DNA of 64,000 nt from Burkholderia sp. 9120 (GCF_000745015.1 NZ_JQNA01000001.1:806001-870000); one strand, 5' to 3'. Positions 53,465 through 62,158 are shown, counted from the stretch's first letter. Translations and numbers: made by a program. The notes: generated by a model not told the origin, from the sequence alone.

Positions 53465-54391
53465 TCAGGTGGGTCGGATCGAAGTAGCGGATTGTAGCTG
53501 GCTACCCGGGCGCACCTTCATCAACGCGTCAATCAGTGCATCGACACGCACGGGTCGCGTTCGCGAGCCCGGCACGATCACGTTGACCGGCAACGGTGCG
53601 GGACGGCATTGCGGCAGCAACTCGTCCAGCGCGCCGCTATCGAGGTGCCGGCGCGCCATGAACTCCGGCACCTGGACCAGCCCGGCGCCCTGCACCGCCG
53701 CGCCGATCAACGCCTCGCCATGACTGATCCGAAACCGCGATTTCGGCGCGATCGTGACGGCGTGCCCCTTCTCGACGAATTCAAGCGGCCGCTCCCGCCC
53801 GCTCGTCGGCATTCTGAAAGCCACAACGCCATGTTGCGCGAGATCGGCGACCGCGCGGATCTTCGGATGAGCGGCGAGATAAGCCGGGCTGGCGCACAAC
53901 ACGAGCGGTTGCGAATCGAATTGGCGTGCAATCATGCTCGAATCGTTCAACGCGCCAAAACGGATCACCGCGTCCAGTCCCTCGCCAACCACATTGACCT
54001 GCTCGTCCGACAGCCGCAGATCGAATTCGAGCGCCGGATAACGCCGCTGCAAAGCGGTCAGGACCGGCAACACGACCTGGGTGCCGTAGCCGATCGGCGC
54101 GCCGATGCACAGCGTGCCGGCCGGCTCACCGGCGTCGGAAACGCTGCGCAGATCCAGCGCGTCGATCTCGTCGAGCAGCCGCGAACACTTGGCAAAAAGC
54201 GTCTGACCTTCCTCGGTCAGATGCACGGAACGCGTCGTGCGATGAAACAGCCGCACGCCAAGCTCCTGTTCGAGCCGCGCAATGCTTTTCGCCACCGACG
54301 AAGGCGCAAGGCTCAGCTCTCGCGCGGCGCGCGCAAAGCTGCCATGCCTCGCGACGGCGGCGAAATTGAGGAGCTGACTCAGGTTTTTCAT
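53465..54391 (-). CDS. LysR-type regulator
   Basis: 308 residues from MKNLSQLLNFAAVARHGSFARAARELSLAPSSVAKSIARLEQELG (HTH) through a standard effector domain. The ATG at 54391 is preferred to a TTG at 54409. It is divergent from the cupin gene at 54504, a likely target. Confidence 0.87.
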   Translation of the reverse strand: MKNLSQLLNFAAVARHGSFARAARELSLAPSSVAKSIARLEQELGVRLFHRTTRSVHLTEEGQTLFAKCSRLLDEIDALDLRSVSDAGEPAGTLCIGAPIGYGTQVVLPVLTALQRRYPALEFDLRLSDEQVNVVGEGLDAVIRFGALNDSSMIARQFDSQPLVLCASPAYLAAHPKIRAVADLAQHGVVAFRMPTSGRERPLEFVEKGHAVTIAPKSRFRISHGEALIGAAVQGAGLVQVPEFMARRHLDSGALDELLPQCRPAPLPVNVIVPGSRTRPVRVDALIDALMKVRPGSQLQSATSIRPT

Positions 54392-54503
54392 CCAGGCTAT
54401 TCCCGACAATCTGTCATCAATGAAACGGCAGTGGGGAGATCAAACGACGGTGCGTATGCGGGTAAATTGGACATCGACGAACTCGACACCCAAGGAACCC
54501 ACC

Positions 54504-54983
54504 ATGTCTTTCCAGAACATCAAACCGGTCGACTACGATTTCGGCGGCTCGCACGCCCGCATGCTCGTTTCCGGCAAGCAATCCGCCGGATCGTACTGCA
54601 TGATCGAAATCTTTTCTCCCGCAGGCCGGGCCACGCCCGCGCACCGGCATCAGCATGAGGACGAGACGATCCATATGCTGGAAGGCGAACTCGACGTCAA
54701 TATCGAAGGCACGACGCACACGTTCCGCGCGGGTGAGACGCTGTATCTGGAACGCGGCACCGCGCATCAACTGATTAACCGCTCGGACGCGACGGCACGC
54801 TATCTGGTCATCTGCGCGCCGGCCGGCTTCGACGAATTCGTCGAGACCTGCGCTGAAGTGCTGCCCGCACCCTACGAGACAGCGCCGCCGAGCGACGCGT
54901 CGAAACAAAAAATGCGCGACGCGGCACCGCGCTTCGGTATCACGTTGATTCCTCCGCAGAACGTAGCGCCCACGCCGGCATAA
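54504..54983 (+). CDS. Cupin-domain protein
   Basis: 159 residues with a single cupin barrel. Motif 1 is HRHQHEDETIHMLEGELDV (His, His, Glu, His metal ligands) and motif 2 is LERGTAHQLINRS. The C-terminal 40 residues (APPSDASKQKMRDAAPRFGITLIPP) form a tail seen in quercetin-dioxygenase-like bacterial cupins of unknown substrate. Start at 54504, with AAGGA seven bases upstream. Divergent from a LysR regulator. Confidence 0.85.
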   Translation: MSFQNIKPVDYDFGGSHARMLVSGKQSAGSYCMIEIFSPAGRATPAHRHQHEDETIHMLEGELDVNIEGTTHTFRAGETLYLERGTAHQLINRSDATARYLVICAPAGFDEFVETCAEVLPAPYETAPPSDASKQKMRDAAPRFGITLIPPQNVAPTPA

Positions 54984-54993
54984 CGGACGACAA

Positions 54994-55022
54994 GGACGTG
55001 CCTGGCGATGCCGGGCACGTCC
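54994..55022. terminator. Stem-loop between cupin and TetR genes
   Basis: Twelve-base stem (GGACGTGCCTGG with CCGGGCACGTCC, one G-T pair) and a five-base loop, 10 bases after the cupin stop, between converging genes. No T tract follows on either strand. Confidence 0.55.
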
Positions 55023-55045
55023 GCACGCTCGCCCGGGAGCGAGCT

Positions 55046-55639
55046 TCACTTCTTCGTTTTTTTCGGGATCAGCAGCTTCGCCAGCTCCTGCAGAAACACC
55101 ACGGGCCCTTCCCCATGCAGCGCGCGCCCGCTGCTCAATGCACCGTCGATGATCGTGCCCATCCGTAAGGCGAACGTCTGCGGCTCGTCGATGCGCATGG
55201 CGCGCGCCAGCTCCGTTAGGCGGTGCCGCAATTCCCGCTTGTGGGCAACCGCGACCTTGCGAGCCGGATGGCTGTCGTCCGCGTATTCGGCGGCGATGTT
55301 GATCTGCGGGCAGCCGCGATAGCCCGGGCGCGCGATCCGTTCGCCGATCCATTGCAATTGCGCGTCCAGTTCTTCGCGCGGCTCAGCCTTGTGCTGCGCG
55401 GCCACCGCGTCCCAGTGCTGCCAGAAGTCTTTATCTTCCAGCAGCAGGAACGCTTCGATCAGATCGTCTTTGGTCCCGAAGTGACGATACAGACTGGTCT
55501 TGGCGACCCCCGCGCGCGCCACGATCAGATCGACGCCCACCGCACGCGTGCCTTCCTGATAGAACAGTTCGCTGGCGGTCCGCAAAATGCGCTCGCGCGT
55601 ATCCGGTAGAGGTTCCTTCACCGCTTCTCTCTTCTTCAT
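55046..55639 (-). CDS. TetR-family regulator
   Basis: 197 residues. HTH in TRERILRTASELFYQEGTRAVGVDLIVARAGVAKTSLYRHFGTKDDLI (about residues 14-62), effector domain with PGYRGCPQINIAAEYADDSHPAR, which is typical of a large subfamily with a conserved cysteine. Start at 55639 (MKKREAV), nine bases after GAGG. It is divergent from the dehydrogenase-like gene at 55783; the gap holds a matching promoter and palindromes. Confidence 0.88.
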   Translation of the reverse strand: MKKREAVKEPLPDTRERILRTASELFYQEGTRAVGVDLIVARAGVAKTSLYRHFGTKDDLIEAFLLLEDKDFWQHWDAVAAQHKAEPREELDAQLQWIGERIARPGYRGCPQINIAAEYADDSHPARKVAVAHKRELRHRLTELARAMRIDEPQTFALRMGTIIDGALSSGRALHGEGPVVFLQELAKLLIPKKTKK

Positions 55640-55700
55640 CACGTTCAACCTCAGGGATTTCCAGCGCCGAAGCATTGAAATCGATCATAGCACTCTGTGT

Positions 55701-55748
55701 TTGACGACGCTACAGATCTGTACTATAAAACATACCGGTCTGTAGCGT
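55701..55748 (+). promoter_or_regulatory. Sigma-70 promoter with overlapping TetR operators
   Basis: TTGACG (55701-55706) and TATAAA (55724-55729), 17 bases apart. The spacer contains the perfect palindrome TACAGATCTGTA (55711-55722). A longer inverted repeat ACGCTACAGA (55707-55716) / TCTGTAGCGT (55739-55748) spans the promoter and start point. Three CTACAGA-type half-sites in 42 bases strongly suggest repression by the divergent TetR protein. Confidence 0.8.
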
Positions 55749-55782
55749 TCCGAAAACAACCTGAAGAAAGAGAGTGAGACAC

Positions 55783-56832
55783 ATGAACGATCGAATCACA
55801 GTGGCGGTGTACGGCGCCTCGGGTCACACCGGGCGCTTCGTCGTGGCGGAGTTGCAGCGGCGCGGCCTCGGTGTGGTCCGCATAGGACGGGACGCCGCGC
55901 GTCTGCAGGAAAGCCCGGCGGACGCAACGACGCCATGGCGCGTCGCCGACGTCGGCCACCCCGAGCAACTCGACGCGGCGCTGCGCGGTACGCACGCCGT
56001 GATCAACTGCGCCGGACCGTTTCTCGATACGGCGCTGCCGATCGTGGATGCCGCCTTGCGCGCGCGGATTCCCTATCTCGACGTCACGGCGGAACAACCG
56101 TCGCTGCAGGCCTTGATCGATCAGCGCGACACGAGCGCACGCGAGGCCGGCGTGACGCTGATCCCCGCTGCCGCGTTCTACGGCGGGCTGGCCGATCTGC
56201 TGGTCACCTCGTTGGCGGACACCGGGCAAGCGCTCGATCGCGTGGACGTCGCGATTGGCCTGGACAGTTGGCACCCGACACGCGGAACACGTCTAACCGG
56301 TGCGCGCAATCACGCGACGCGGATGATCCAGCGGGACGGCCGGCTGACGCCGTTGCCGCAGCCCGCGCCCGAAAGCCGGTGGTCGTTCCCGGCCCCGCTC
56401 GGCAACGCGGAGGTAGTGATGCTGCCGTTCACGGAGGTGCTCGCGGTGTCGCGTCATCTGCGGGTCGCGACGATGGACTCGTGGCTCGCGTCGGCCGCGC
56501 TGCGCGACATTCGCAATCCGGATACGCCGCCGCCCCAGCCCAACGACGAGCAAGGACGGTCAGCCCAACAGTTCATCGTCGACGTCGTGATCGCGCAGAA
56601 CGGAGCGACGCGGCGCGCCACCGCGAGCGGACGCGACATCTATGCGGTGACCGCGCCGATCGTCGTCGAGGCGACTGAGCGGCTGGTTCGCGGCAAGTCC
56701 ACGAGCCAGGGTGGTGTGGTCAGTCTCGGCGAGATTTTCGATGCGAGGGATTTTCTCGCCGCGCTCGATACGGTGAGCGTTGCTTATGACGTCACGGGCG
56801 ACCCGCTGCTCGCGCGCACGCCATCGCACTAG
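55783..56832 (+). CDS. Saccharopine-dehydrogenase-like NAD(P)-binding protein
   Basis: 349 residues with an N-terminal Rossmann motif VAVYGASGHTGRFVVAEL and INCAGPFLDTALPIVDAALRARIPYLDVTAEQ, as in saccharopine-dehydrogenase-like and trans-acting enoyl-reductase families. The substrate is not evident. Start at 55783 (MNDRITVAV), behind GAGAG; an in-frame GTG nine bases earlier is possible. Controlled by the divergent TetR gene. Its 3' end overlaps the converging LysR gene by four bases. Confidence 0.82.
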   Translation: MNDRITVAVYGASGHTGRFVVAELQRRGLGVVRIGRDAARLQESPADATTPWRVADVGHPEQLDAALRGTHAVINCAGPFLDTALPIVDAALRARIPYLDVTAEQPSLQALIDQRDTSAREAGVTLIPAAAFYGGLADLLVTSLADTGQALDRVDVAIGLDSWHPTRGTRLTGARNHATRMIQRDGRLTPLPQPAPESRWSFPAPLGNAEVVMLPFTEVLAVSRHLRVATMDSWLASAALRDIRNPDTPPPQPNDEQGRSAQQFIVDVVIAQNGATRRATASGRDIYAVTAPIVVEATERLVRGKSTSQGGVVSLGEIFDARDFLAALDTVSVAYDVTGDPLLARTPSH

Positions 56833-57806
56833 CCACGTCCGCGCGCGCTCGCCGCCCGCCCCCGCTGCGGCGAGCGCGCGGCGCGCAACTCCGCTGCATC
56901 GAGAAAAAAATCGCGGTTATCGGCCATGCGTTCGATCATGAAGTCGATAAAGGTCCGCACACGCAGCGGCTGCTCGGTGCGATGTCCGTAGTAGATATAA
57001 AGCGCGCCGTATTCGGTGACATGTTGCGTCAGCAACGGCACGAGCCGGCCGCTGCGGAGATGTACCGCCGCGTTGAAGCTGCCCAGTTGCCCGATCCCCA
57101 GGCCCGACAGCACGGCCTGCGTTTCCATCTCCGTATCGTTCACGCAGATGGCCGGCGGCACGTCGCGATAAACGATCTCATCGCCGACCTGAAACTGCCA
57201 TTGCGCGAGCTTGCCGGTGTTGGCGCGCCGATAGCCGGTGCAGCGATGCTGCGCCAGTTCGTCGATGCTGCGCGGCGCGCCGTTACGTTCGATGTACGCC
57301 GGCGAAGCGCACACGACTAGCTGGATCGGCACGAGCCGCCGCGCGATCGAGCCGCCCGCCGGCGGCGGCCCGCCGCGAAAGCCCACATCGGCGCGTTCGG
57401 TCACGAGATCGGTGAAGTGATCGTCGAACTGGACTTCCAGCCGCACGTGCGGATAAAGCCGCTGGAATTCCTCGAAGTACGGCCACAGCACCGGCATGCC
57501 GAACGCTCGCGGCGCACTCACGCGCAGCAGGCCGTCCACCTCTTCTTTCGAGCGCCGCGCGTCGCCGAGCGCCGACGACAGGATCGACAGCGCCGGTTGC
57601 ACACTGTCGAACAGCCGCTGGCCCTCCTCCGTCAGGCTCAGCTTGCGGGTGGTGCGGTGAAAGAGCCGGACGCCCAGCTCCTTCTCCAGTTGCATGACCG
57701 CCTGGCTCGCGGCCTGCGGCGAGATGCCCTGATCGACGGCCGCGCGCCGCAGGCTGCCGAGCGCAGCGGCTCGCACGAACGTGGTGATCGCCCGAATTTC
57801 GTTCAT
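56829..57806 (-). CDS. LysR-type regulator
   Basis: 325 residues. HTH in ALGSLRRAAVDQGISPQAASQAVMQLEKELGVRLFHRTTRKLSLTEEG, effector domain to about residue 300, then an arginine-rich C-terminal tail (AARSPQRGRAASARGRG). Divergent from the SDR gene at 57930. Its stop overlaps that of the converging dehydrogenase-like gene. Confidence 0.88.
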   Translation of the reverse strand: MNEIRAITTFVRAAALGSLRRAAVDQGISPQAASQAVMQLEKELGVRLFHRTTRKLSLTEEGQRLFDSVQPALSILSSALGDARRSKEEVDGLLRVSAPRAFGMPVLWPYFEEFQRLYPHVRLEVQFDDHFTDLVTERADVGFRGGPPPAGGSIARRLVPIQLVVCASPAYIERNGAPRSIDELAQHRCTGYRRANTGKLAQWQFQVGDEIVYRDVPPAICVNDTEMETQAVLSGLGIGQLGSFNAAVHLRSGRLVPLLTQHVTEYGALYIYYGHRTEQPLRVRTFIDFMIERMADNRDFFLDAAELRAARSPQRGRAASARGRG

Positions 57807-57929
57807 GGCGCGCGCTCCCGATTCGCAAGTAAAAATTGATTATGAGTCTAGCAATTGACGGCTAGTTAGTGTCAGTCCGCGCTTTTACCATGGTGTCACT
57901 TCAACTCGACGACACGCAGGAGAAACATC

Positions 57930-58787
57930 ATGACTGACACGCAACGCGGCGGTTTCAAGCGGGTATGGTTGATCACCGGCGCAGCGCGCGGCATCGGCGC
58001 GCTAATTGCCGAGGCGGCGCTCGCGGACGGTAACGCGGTGGTCGCCGCCGGGCGCAATGTTTCGGCGATCGTCGAACGGTTCGGCGACACGCCCGCGCTG
58101 CTGCCGGTTGCACTCGACGTCACCGACGAAGCGCAAGCCCAAGCCGCCGTGCAAGCCGCTGTGGAAAAATTCGGCCGCGTCGACGTGCTCGTCAACAACG
58201 CCGGCTTCGGTTTGCTGGGCGCAGTGGAAGAATCCGCCGACAAGGACGTCCGCCGCCTGTACGACACGAACGTATTCGGCTTGCTGAACGTCACGCGCGC
58301 CGTGCTGCCGGTCATGCGCGCGCAGCGCGCGGGACACGTGATCAATATTTCGTCGATCGGCGGCTATCGGGGCGCGGCGGGATTCGGCGTGTACTCGTCG
58401 ACCAAATTCGCCGTAGAAGGCATTACCGAAGCGATGCATGCCGAGCTGAAGCCGCTCGGCATTCACGCCACGGTCGTCGAGCCGGGTTATTTCCGCACGG
58501 ACTTTCTGGATGCGTCCTCATTGGTCGTGGCGCCGCTCGTGATTGACGACTACGACGAAACCGCGGGCGCGGTCCGCCGCCGGGCGGCGCAAATGAATCA
58601 CAACCAACCCGGCGACCCGAACAAACTGGCCGCCGCGATGATCGCACTAGTCGATGCCGACGCACCGCCGCTGCGCCTGCCGCTCGGCAACGACACGCTG
58701 GCTGCGATCGTTGCGAAAAACGCCTACGTGGCGCAGGAAATGGACGCGTGGAAAACGCTGTCGGCCTCGACCGATTTCGCGGTGTGA
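57930..58787 (+). CDS. Short-chain dehydrogenase/reductase
   Basis: 285 residues, classical SDR with intact motifs: LITGAARGIG near residue 14, NNAGFGLLG near 87 and the catalytic tyrosine and lysine in YSSTKFAVEGITEAM near 151-155 with serine in NISSIGG. Length and C-terminal extension fit the group of NADP-dependent keto-reductases. Divergent from the LysR gene at 56829, its probable regulator. Substrate unknown. Confidence 0.9.
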   Translation: MTDTQRGGFKRVWLITGAARGIGALIAEAALADGNAVVAAGRNVSAIVERFGDTPALLPVALDVTDEAQAQAAVQAAVEKFGRVDVLVNNAGFGLLGAVEESADKDVRRLYDTNVFGLLNVTRAVLPVMRAQRAGHVINISSIGGYRGAAGFGVYSSTKFAVEGITEAMHAELKPLGIHATVVEPGYFRTDFLDASSLVVAPLVIDDYDETAGAVRRRAAQMNHNQPGDPNKLAAAMIALVDADAPPLRLPLGNDTLAAIVAKNAYVAQEMDAWKTLSASTDFAV

Positions 58788-58812
58788 GGAATCGCCGCGC
58801 CATGTAGGCCGG

Positions 58813-58852
58813 TCAAGTCCGCATGAGCCTGCTCGGGCTCACACGGATTTGA
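58813..58852. terminator. Stem-loop between converging SDR genes
   Basis: Outer arms TCAAGTCCG and CGGATTTGA (one wobble pair) with inner stem TGAGCC / GGCTCA and a six-base loop. It lies 25 bases after one SDR stop and overlaps the stop of the other; no T tract. Confidence 0.4.
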
Positions 58853-59609
58853 CCTCGCCGCCGTCCATTCTCAAGGCCGATCCCGTCATCCAGCGCGCCG
58901 CCGGCGACACGATGAAGGCCATCAATTCTGCAATCTCCTCTGGCGTGCCATAACGTGAAATGCCCGCTTCGACGGGAAACTTCGCCGTGGCCTCTTCGAC
59001 CGTCATGTTGTGCAGCGGCGCCCAGTGCTCCAGATACGATTGCCGCCGCCCGGTCATCACGGCTCCGGGCAACACGCTGTTCACTTGCACGCCGTCGGCG
59101 ATGCCGCGATCCGAAAAGGCCTTGGCGAGCGCCACGATGGCCGCGTTGATGGTCCCTACCGCGGCGTACGGCGCTTTCGGAAATAATGCCGAATTGCCCG
59201 ACATCAATACGACCGAACCCGACGACGCCTTCAACGAAGGCCACGCCGCGACCGTCAGACGTCGCGCGCCGTGCAGTTTCAACGCGAGGCCGTTATCCCA
59301 TTGCTCGTCGGTCATGTCGAGCACGTCGATCTGCGGCACCGCGCCCGCGATATTGAGCACCGCATCGATGCGACCGAACCTGGCGAGCGTCTGATCGACC
59401 ACGTTCCGCGCGGCATCGAGTATGGACAGATCGACGTCGAGCACCAGCGCCTCGGCGCCTGCATGCTTGACCTCGACAGCGGTTTCTTCAAGCTTCTCGC
59501 GATTGCGCGCCACCAGCACGATCGACGGAAAATCCCGCGCCAGCCTGATCGCCGTCGACCGGCCAATCCCCTGGCTCGCGCCGGTCACAATCGCTACTTT
59601 CGTGGACAT
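58839..59609 (-). CDS. SDR-family oxidoreductase with degenerate active-site lysine
   Basis: 256 residues. TGASQGIG is intact and the C-terminus ends in TGSALRMDGG. The active-site region reads SGNSALFPKAPYAAVGTINAA: the tyrosine is present, but glycine occupies the usual lysine position four residues later. NIAGAV replaces the usual NNAG. Start at 59609, with AAGGAG seven bases upstream. It lies 64 bases after the hydrolase gene at 59674 on the same strand. Confidence 0.85.
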   Translation of the reverse strand: MSTKVAIVTGASQGIGRSTAIRLARDFPSIVLVARNREKLEETAVEVKHAGAEALVLDVDLSILDAARNVVDQTLARFGRIDAVLNIAGAVPQIDVLDMTDEQWDNGLALKLHGARRLTVAAWPSLKASSGSVVLMSGNSALFPKAPYAAVGTINAAIVALAKAFSDRGIADGVQVNSVLPGAVMTGRRQSYLEHWAPLHNMTVEEATAKFPVEAGISRYGTPEEIAELMAFIVSPAARWMTGSALRMDGGEVKSV

Positions 59610-59673
59610 GTCATGGCTCCTTTCGTTTGCCGAAGCGAACGTTCTCAACGTTCAATCCCGTGCGCTGCACGAC

Positions 59674-60528
59674 TCAACGCGTCAGGAAATCACCAATCGC
59701 ATCAGCGATCTCCGAAGCATGCGTTTCCAGCGCGAAATGGCCGGTATCGAAGAAGCGCACAACCGCTTGCGGCATGTCGCGCCTGAATGCTTCGGCGCCG
59801 GGCGGCAGAAAGAACGGATCGTGCTTGCCCCACACGGCCAGGAACGGCGGTTGATGCGTGCGGAAGTAATGCTGGAACGCGGGATACAACGCGACGTTGT
59901 TTCGATAGTCGCCGAACAGGTCGAGCTGGATTTCGTCGGCGCCGGGGCGGTTCAGATAGAACACGTCGAGCGTATAGCCGTCGGGCGACACACTCGTCGT
60001 ATCGGGCACGCCGTGCGTGTATTGCCAGCGGGTCGTCTCTAGCGTCAGCATCGCGCGCAGCGCTTCGCGGTTGGCGGCCGATGCGTCCTGCCAATAGGCG
60101 CGAATCGGATTCCACCCATCGCTGAGGCCTTCTTCGTACGCGTTGCCGTTCTGCGAAATGATCGCCGTGATTCGTTCGGGATGCTTGAGCGCGAGCCGGA
60201 AGCCGGTCGGTGCGCCGTAGTCGAATACATAGACGGCGTAGCGCTCGAAACCGATCACTTCGGTGAAGCGGTCGATCACGTTGGCGAGGTTATCGAACGT
60301 GTACGCGAACGCGTCACGGCCCGGCATATCCGATTGTCCAAAACCGGGCAGGTCCGGCGCGACGATATGGAAACGGTCGGCCAGCTTCGGAATCAGATCT
60401 CGGAACATGTGGCCCGAACTCGGGAAGCCATGCAACAGCAGCAGCTTCGGTGCGCCCGGCCGACCGGCCTCGCGATAGAACACGTTGAAACCGTCGACGT
60501 CTGCGGTGCGATAGGTAAGGGCGGACAT
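59674..60528 (-). CDS. Alpha/beta hydrolase, haloalkane dehalogenase/epoxide hydrolase-like
   Basis: 284 residues. HGFPSSGHMFRDL forms the oxyanion region, VYVFDYGAPTGFRLA the nucleophile elbow with an aspartate, VWGKHDPFF the acid region and DTGHFALETH the catalytic histidine. An Asp nucleophile points to C-halogen or epoxide hydrolysis rather than ester hydrolysis. Start at 60528 (MSALTYRTADVDGF). First of a leftward pair with the SDR gene at 58839. Confidence 0.85.
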   Translation of the reverse strand: MSALTYRTADVDGFNVFYREAGRPGAPKLLLLHGFPSSGHMFRDLIPKLADRFHIVAPDLPGFGQSDMPGRDAFAYTFDNLANVIDRFTEVIGFERYAVYVFDYGAPTGFRLALKHPERITAIISQNGNAYEEGLSDGWNPIRAYWQDASAANREALRAMLTLETTRWQYTHGVPDTTSVSPDGYTLDVFYLNRPGADEIQLDLFGDYRNNVALYPAFQHYFRTHQPPFLAVWGKHDPFFLPPGAEAFRRDMPQAVVRFFDTGHFALETHASEIADAIGDFLTR

Positions 60529-60610
60529 GGTTTTCACCTGTGAAAAAAAGAAGGGGCTGGCGGTCGACAACAATTAGCGACCGTCTGTACAACAAGACTT
60601 CGATAACGTT

Positions 60611-61306
60611 TTAACGAGCCGCTAACGACTCGACCGCTTCGACGATGACCTGGGTCACGACGTCCGGCGCGGTGACGATCGGCGTGTGATCGACCTGGTA
60701 CGAACGCACGTTCGCGTTCATGCGACGCGCCATGCCATGCTGCGTGTCGGGGTTGATCATCCGGTCCTGCTCCGCGACCAGAAACCAGCTGGGCAGATCT
60801 TTCCAAAGCGGCCGCGCGACCGCCTCGCCGATGCAGGCCGCCGCGATGGGACGCTGAACCGCGGCAAGCGTCGTGAGTTCGAGCGGTGCGGCATGCTGGG
60901 CAAACGCGGTGGCGAAGGCGTCGTGCGGCAGCCAGATCAACCCGTGCCGATCCGGCGCCAACTGCGGCGCCTGCGGATGCGCGGTGCCGCGATAGAAGAC
61001 GTCGGCCACCGTTTCGCCTTCGTCGGGCGCGAGCGCGGCGACGTAGACCAACGCCTCGATCGCAGCCGAGCGCGCCGAACCGATCACCGCTCCCGCATAC
61101 GCATGACCTGCGAGCACCACCGGACCTTCGATCCGTTCGAGCGTTCGTTCGAGCGCGGCCGCGTCGTCGGCTAACGACGTCAACGGCAGCGGCGCGGCGA
61201 CCGCATCGATCTGATGTGCGGCGAGGCGTTCGATCACCTTGCTCCAGCTCGAACCGTCAGCCCATGCGCCATGCACCAGCACCGCGGTCACATTACGAGA
61301 ATTCAT
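60611..61306 (-). CDS. Alpha/beta hydrolase-fold protein lacking the nucleophile serine
   Basis: 231 residues. The fold of small esterases such as salicylate-binding protein 2 is clear (VLVHGAWADGSSWSKVIERL, VEQDRMINPDTQ-like segment LVAEQDRMINP and a closing DHTPIVTAPDVV). The nucleophile elbow reads AGHAYAGAV: residue 69 is alanine where serine is expected. The late histidine (SYQVDHTP) remains. Start at 61306 with AAGGAG upstream. Divergent from the CGNR regulator. Confidence 0.85.
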   Translation of the reverse strand: MNSRNVTAVLVHGAWADGSSWSKVIERLAAHQIDAVAAPLPLTSLADDAAALERTLERIEGPVVLAGHAYAGAVIGSARSAAIEALVYVAALAPDEGETVADVFYRGTAHPQAPQLAPDRHGLIWLPHDAFATAFAQHAAPLELTTLAAVQRPIAAACIGEAVARPLWKDLPSWFLVAEQDRMINPDTQHGMARRMNANVRSYQVDHTPIVTAPDVVTQVIVEAVESLAAR

Positions 61307-61345
61307 TTCTGCGCTCCTTTGAGGGAAAGGGACATCGATTTACTT

Positions 61346-61418
61346 GTAACCTCTAAATTCATGTTTTAAAGGTTACTAACGCAGCATGTAACTTGTCAAG
61401 ACGATTTTTAGTGGTTAC
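61346..61418. promoter_or_regulatory. Two GTAAC-N21-GTTAC elements in the hydrolase/CGNR divergent promoter
   Basis: First copy 61346-61376, second 61388-61418, each exactly 31 bases long and offset by 42 bases (four helical turns). They lie in the 148-bp A+T-rich gap between the divergent genes. Likely operators for the CGNR protein. Confidence 0.65.
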
Positions 61419-61454
61419 GATGAACGCATTACCCTTTCACATTCGTCAGAAGAC

Positions 61455-62087
61455 ATGGACTACCGTGAGATTCCCGCGATCTTCGTGGCCGACGCGGCCG
61501 GCCTCGACTTCCTGAACTCCATCGCCACGCCGGTGGATGAGCCCGTCGACTGGATCAGCGACGGCGTAGGCCTGCTGGCCTGGTCGGAACAGGCCGGCCT
61601 CGTGCCGCGCGCCGCGCTGGCGGAAATTCGCACGCGCTCAACGGCCGCCGAACTCGACCGTGTCGCCGAGCAGGCGCGCGAACTGCGCGAGTGGTTCAGG
61701 GGATTTGTGCAGAAGCGCAAGGGCCGCGCGTTGAGCGCTAAAAATCTGCGCGATCTGGAGCCGCTGAACCGCCTGCTGGCGCGCGACGAACAGCATCGCG
61801 AGATCGTCGCCGGCGCGTCAGATGCGGCGACCGTTTTCGAACTGAGCGACCAGCGGCGCTGGCGCTCCGCCGAATCGTTGCTGATGCCGATTGTCGAGGC
61901 CATGGCGAAGCTGGTCTGCGACCAGGACTTCACGTACGTGAAAGCGTGTGAGGGACCGAAATGCACGCTGCTGTTCGCCGATCACACGCGCGGGCACGCG
62001 CGGCGCTGGTGCAGCATGGCGCTTTGCGGCAACCGCGCGAAGGTGGCGGCTCATCGCAAGCGGATCAAGGAGCAGGAGGCGGGGTGA
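61455..62087 (+). CDS. ABATE/CGNR zinc-finger transcriptional regulator
   Basis: 210 residues. An N-terminal ABATE domain (about 10-130) and a C-terminal CGNR zinc finger: CEGPKCTLLFADHTRGHARRWCSMALCGNRAKVAAHRKRI, with four cysteines and the CGNR sequence itself. Such proteins are predicted stress- or metabolite-responsive regulators. It is divergent from the hydrolase at 60611-61306 across paired repeat elements, so that hydrolase is its probable target. Confidence 0.88.
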   Translation: MDYREIPAIFVADAAGLDFLNSIATPVDEPVDWISDGVGLLAWSEQAGLVPRAALAEIRTRSTAAELDRVAEQARELREWFRGFVQKRKGRALSAKNLRDLEPLNRLLARDEQHREIVAGASDAATVFELSDQRRWRSAESLLMPIVEAMAKLVCDQDFTYVKACEGPKCTLLFADHTRGHARRWCSMALCGNRAKVAAHRKRIKEQEAG

Positions 62088-62114
62088 TGTTGCGGGTGCC
62101 CTAAGCGCTCACGT

Positions 62115-62158
62115 CGCTCGCACGTTTCAACCTTCCGCTTCATGTTGAAACGCGAGCG
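62115..62158. other. Long imperfect hairpin downstream of the CGNR gene
   Basis: Arms CGCTCGC-AC-GTTTCAAC (62115-62131) and GTTGAAACGCGAGCG (62144-62158) pair along 15 bases with a two-base bulge and a 12-base loop. It lies 28 bases after the stop codon without a T tract. The rest of 62088-62346 shows no gene. Confidence 0.5.
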
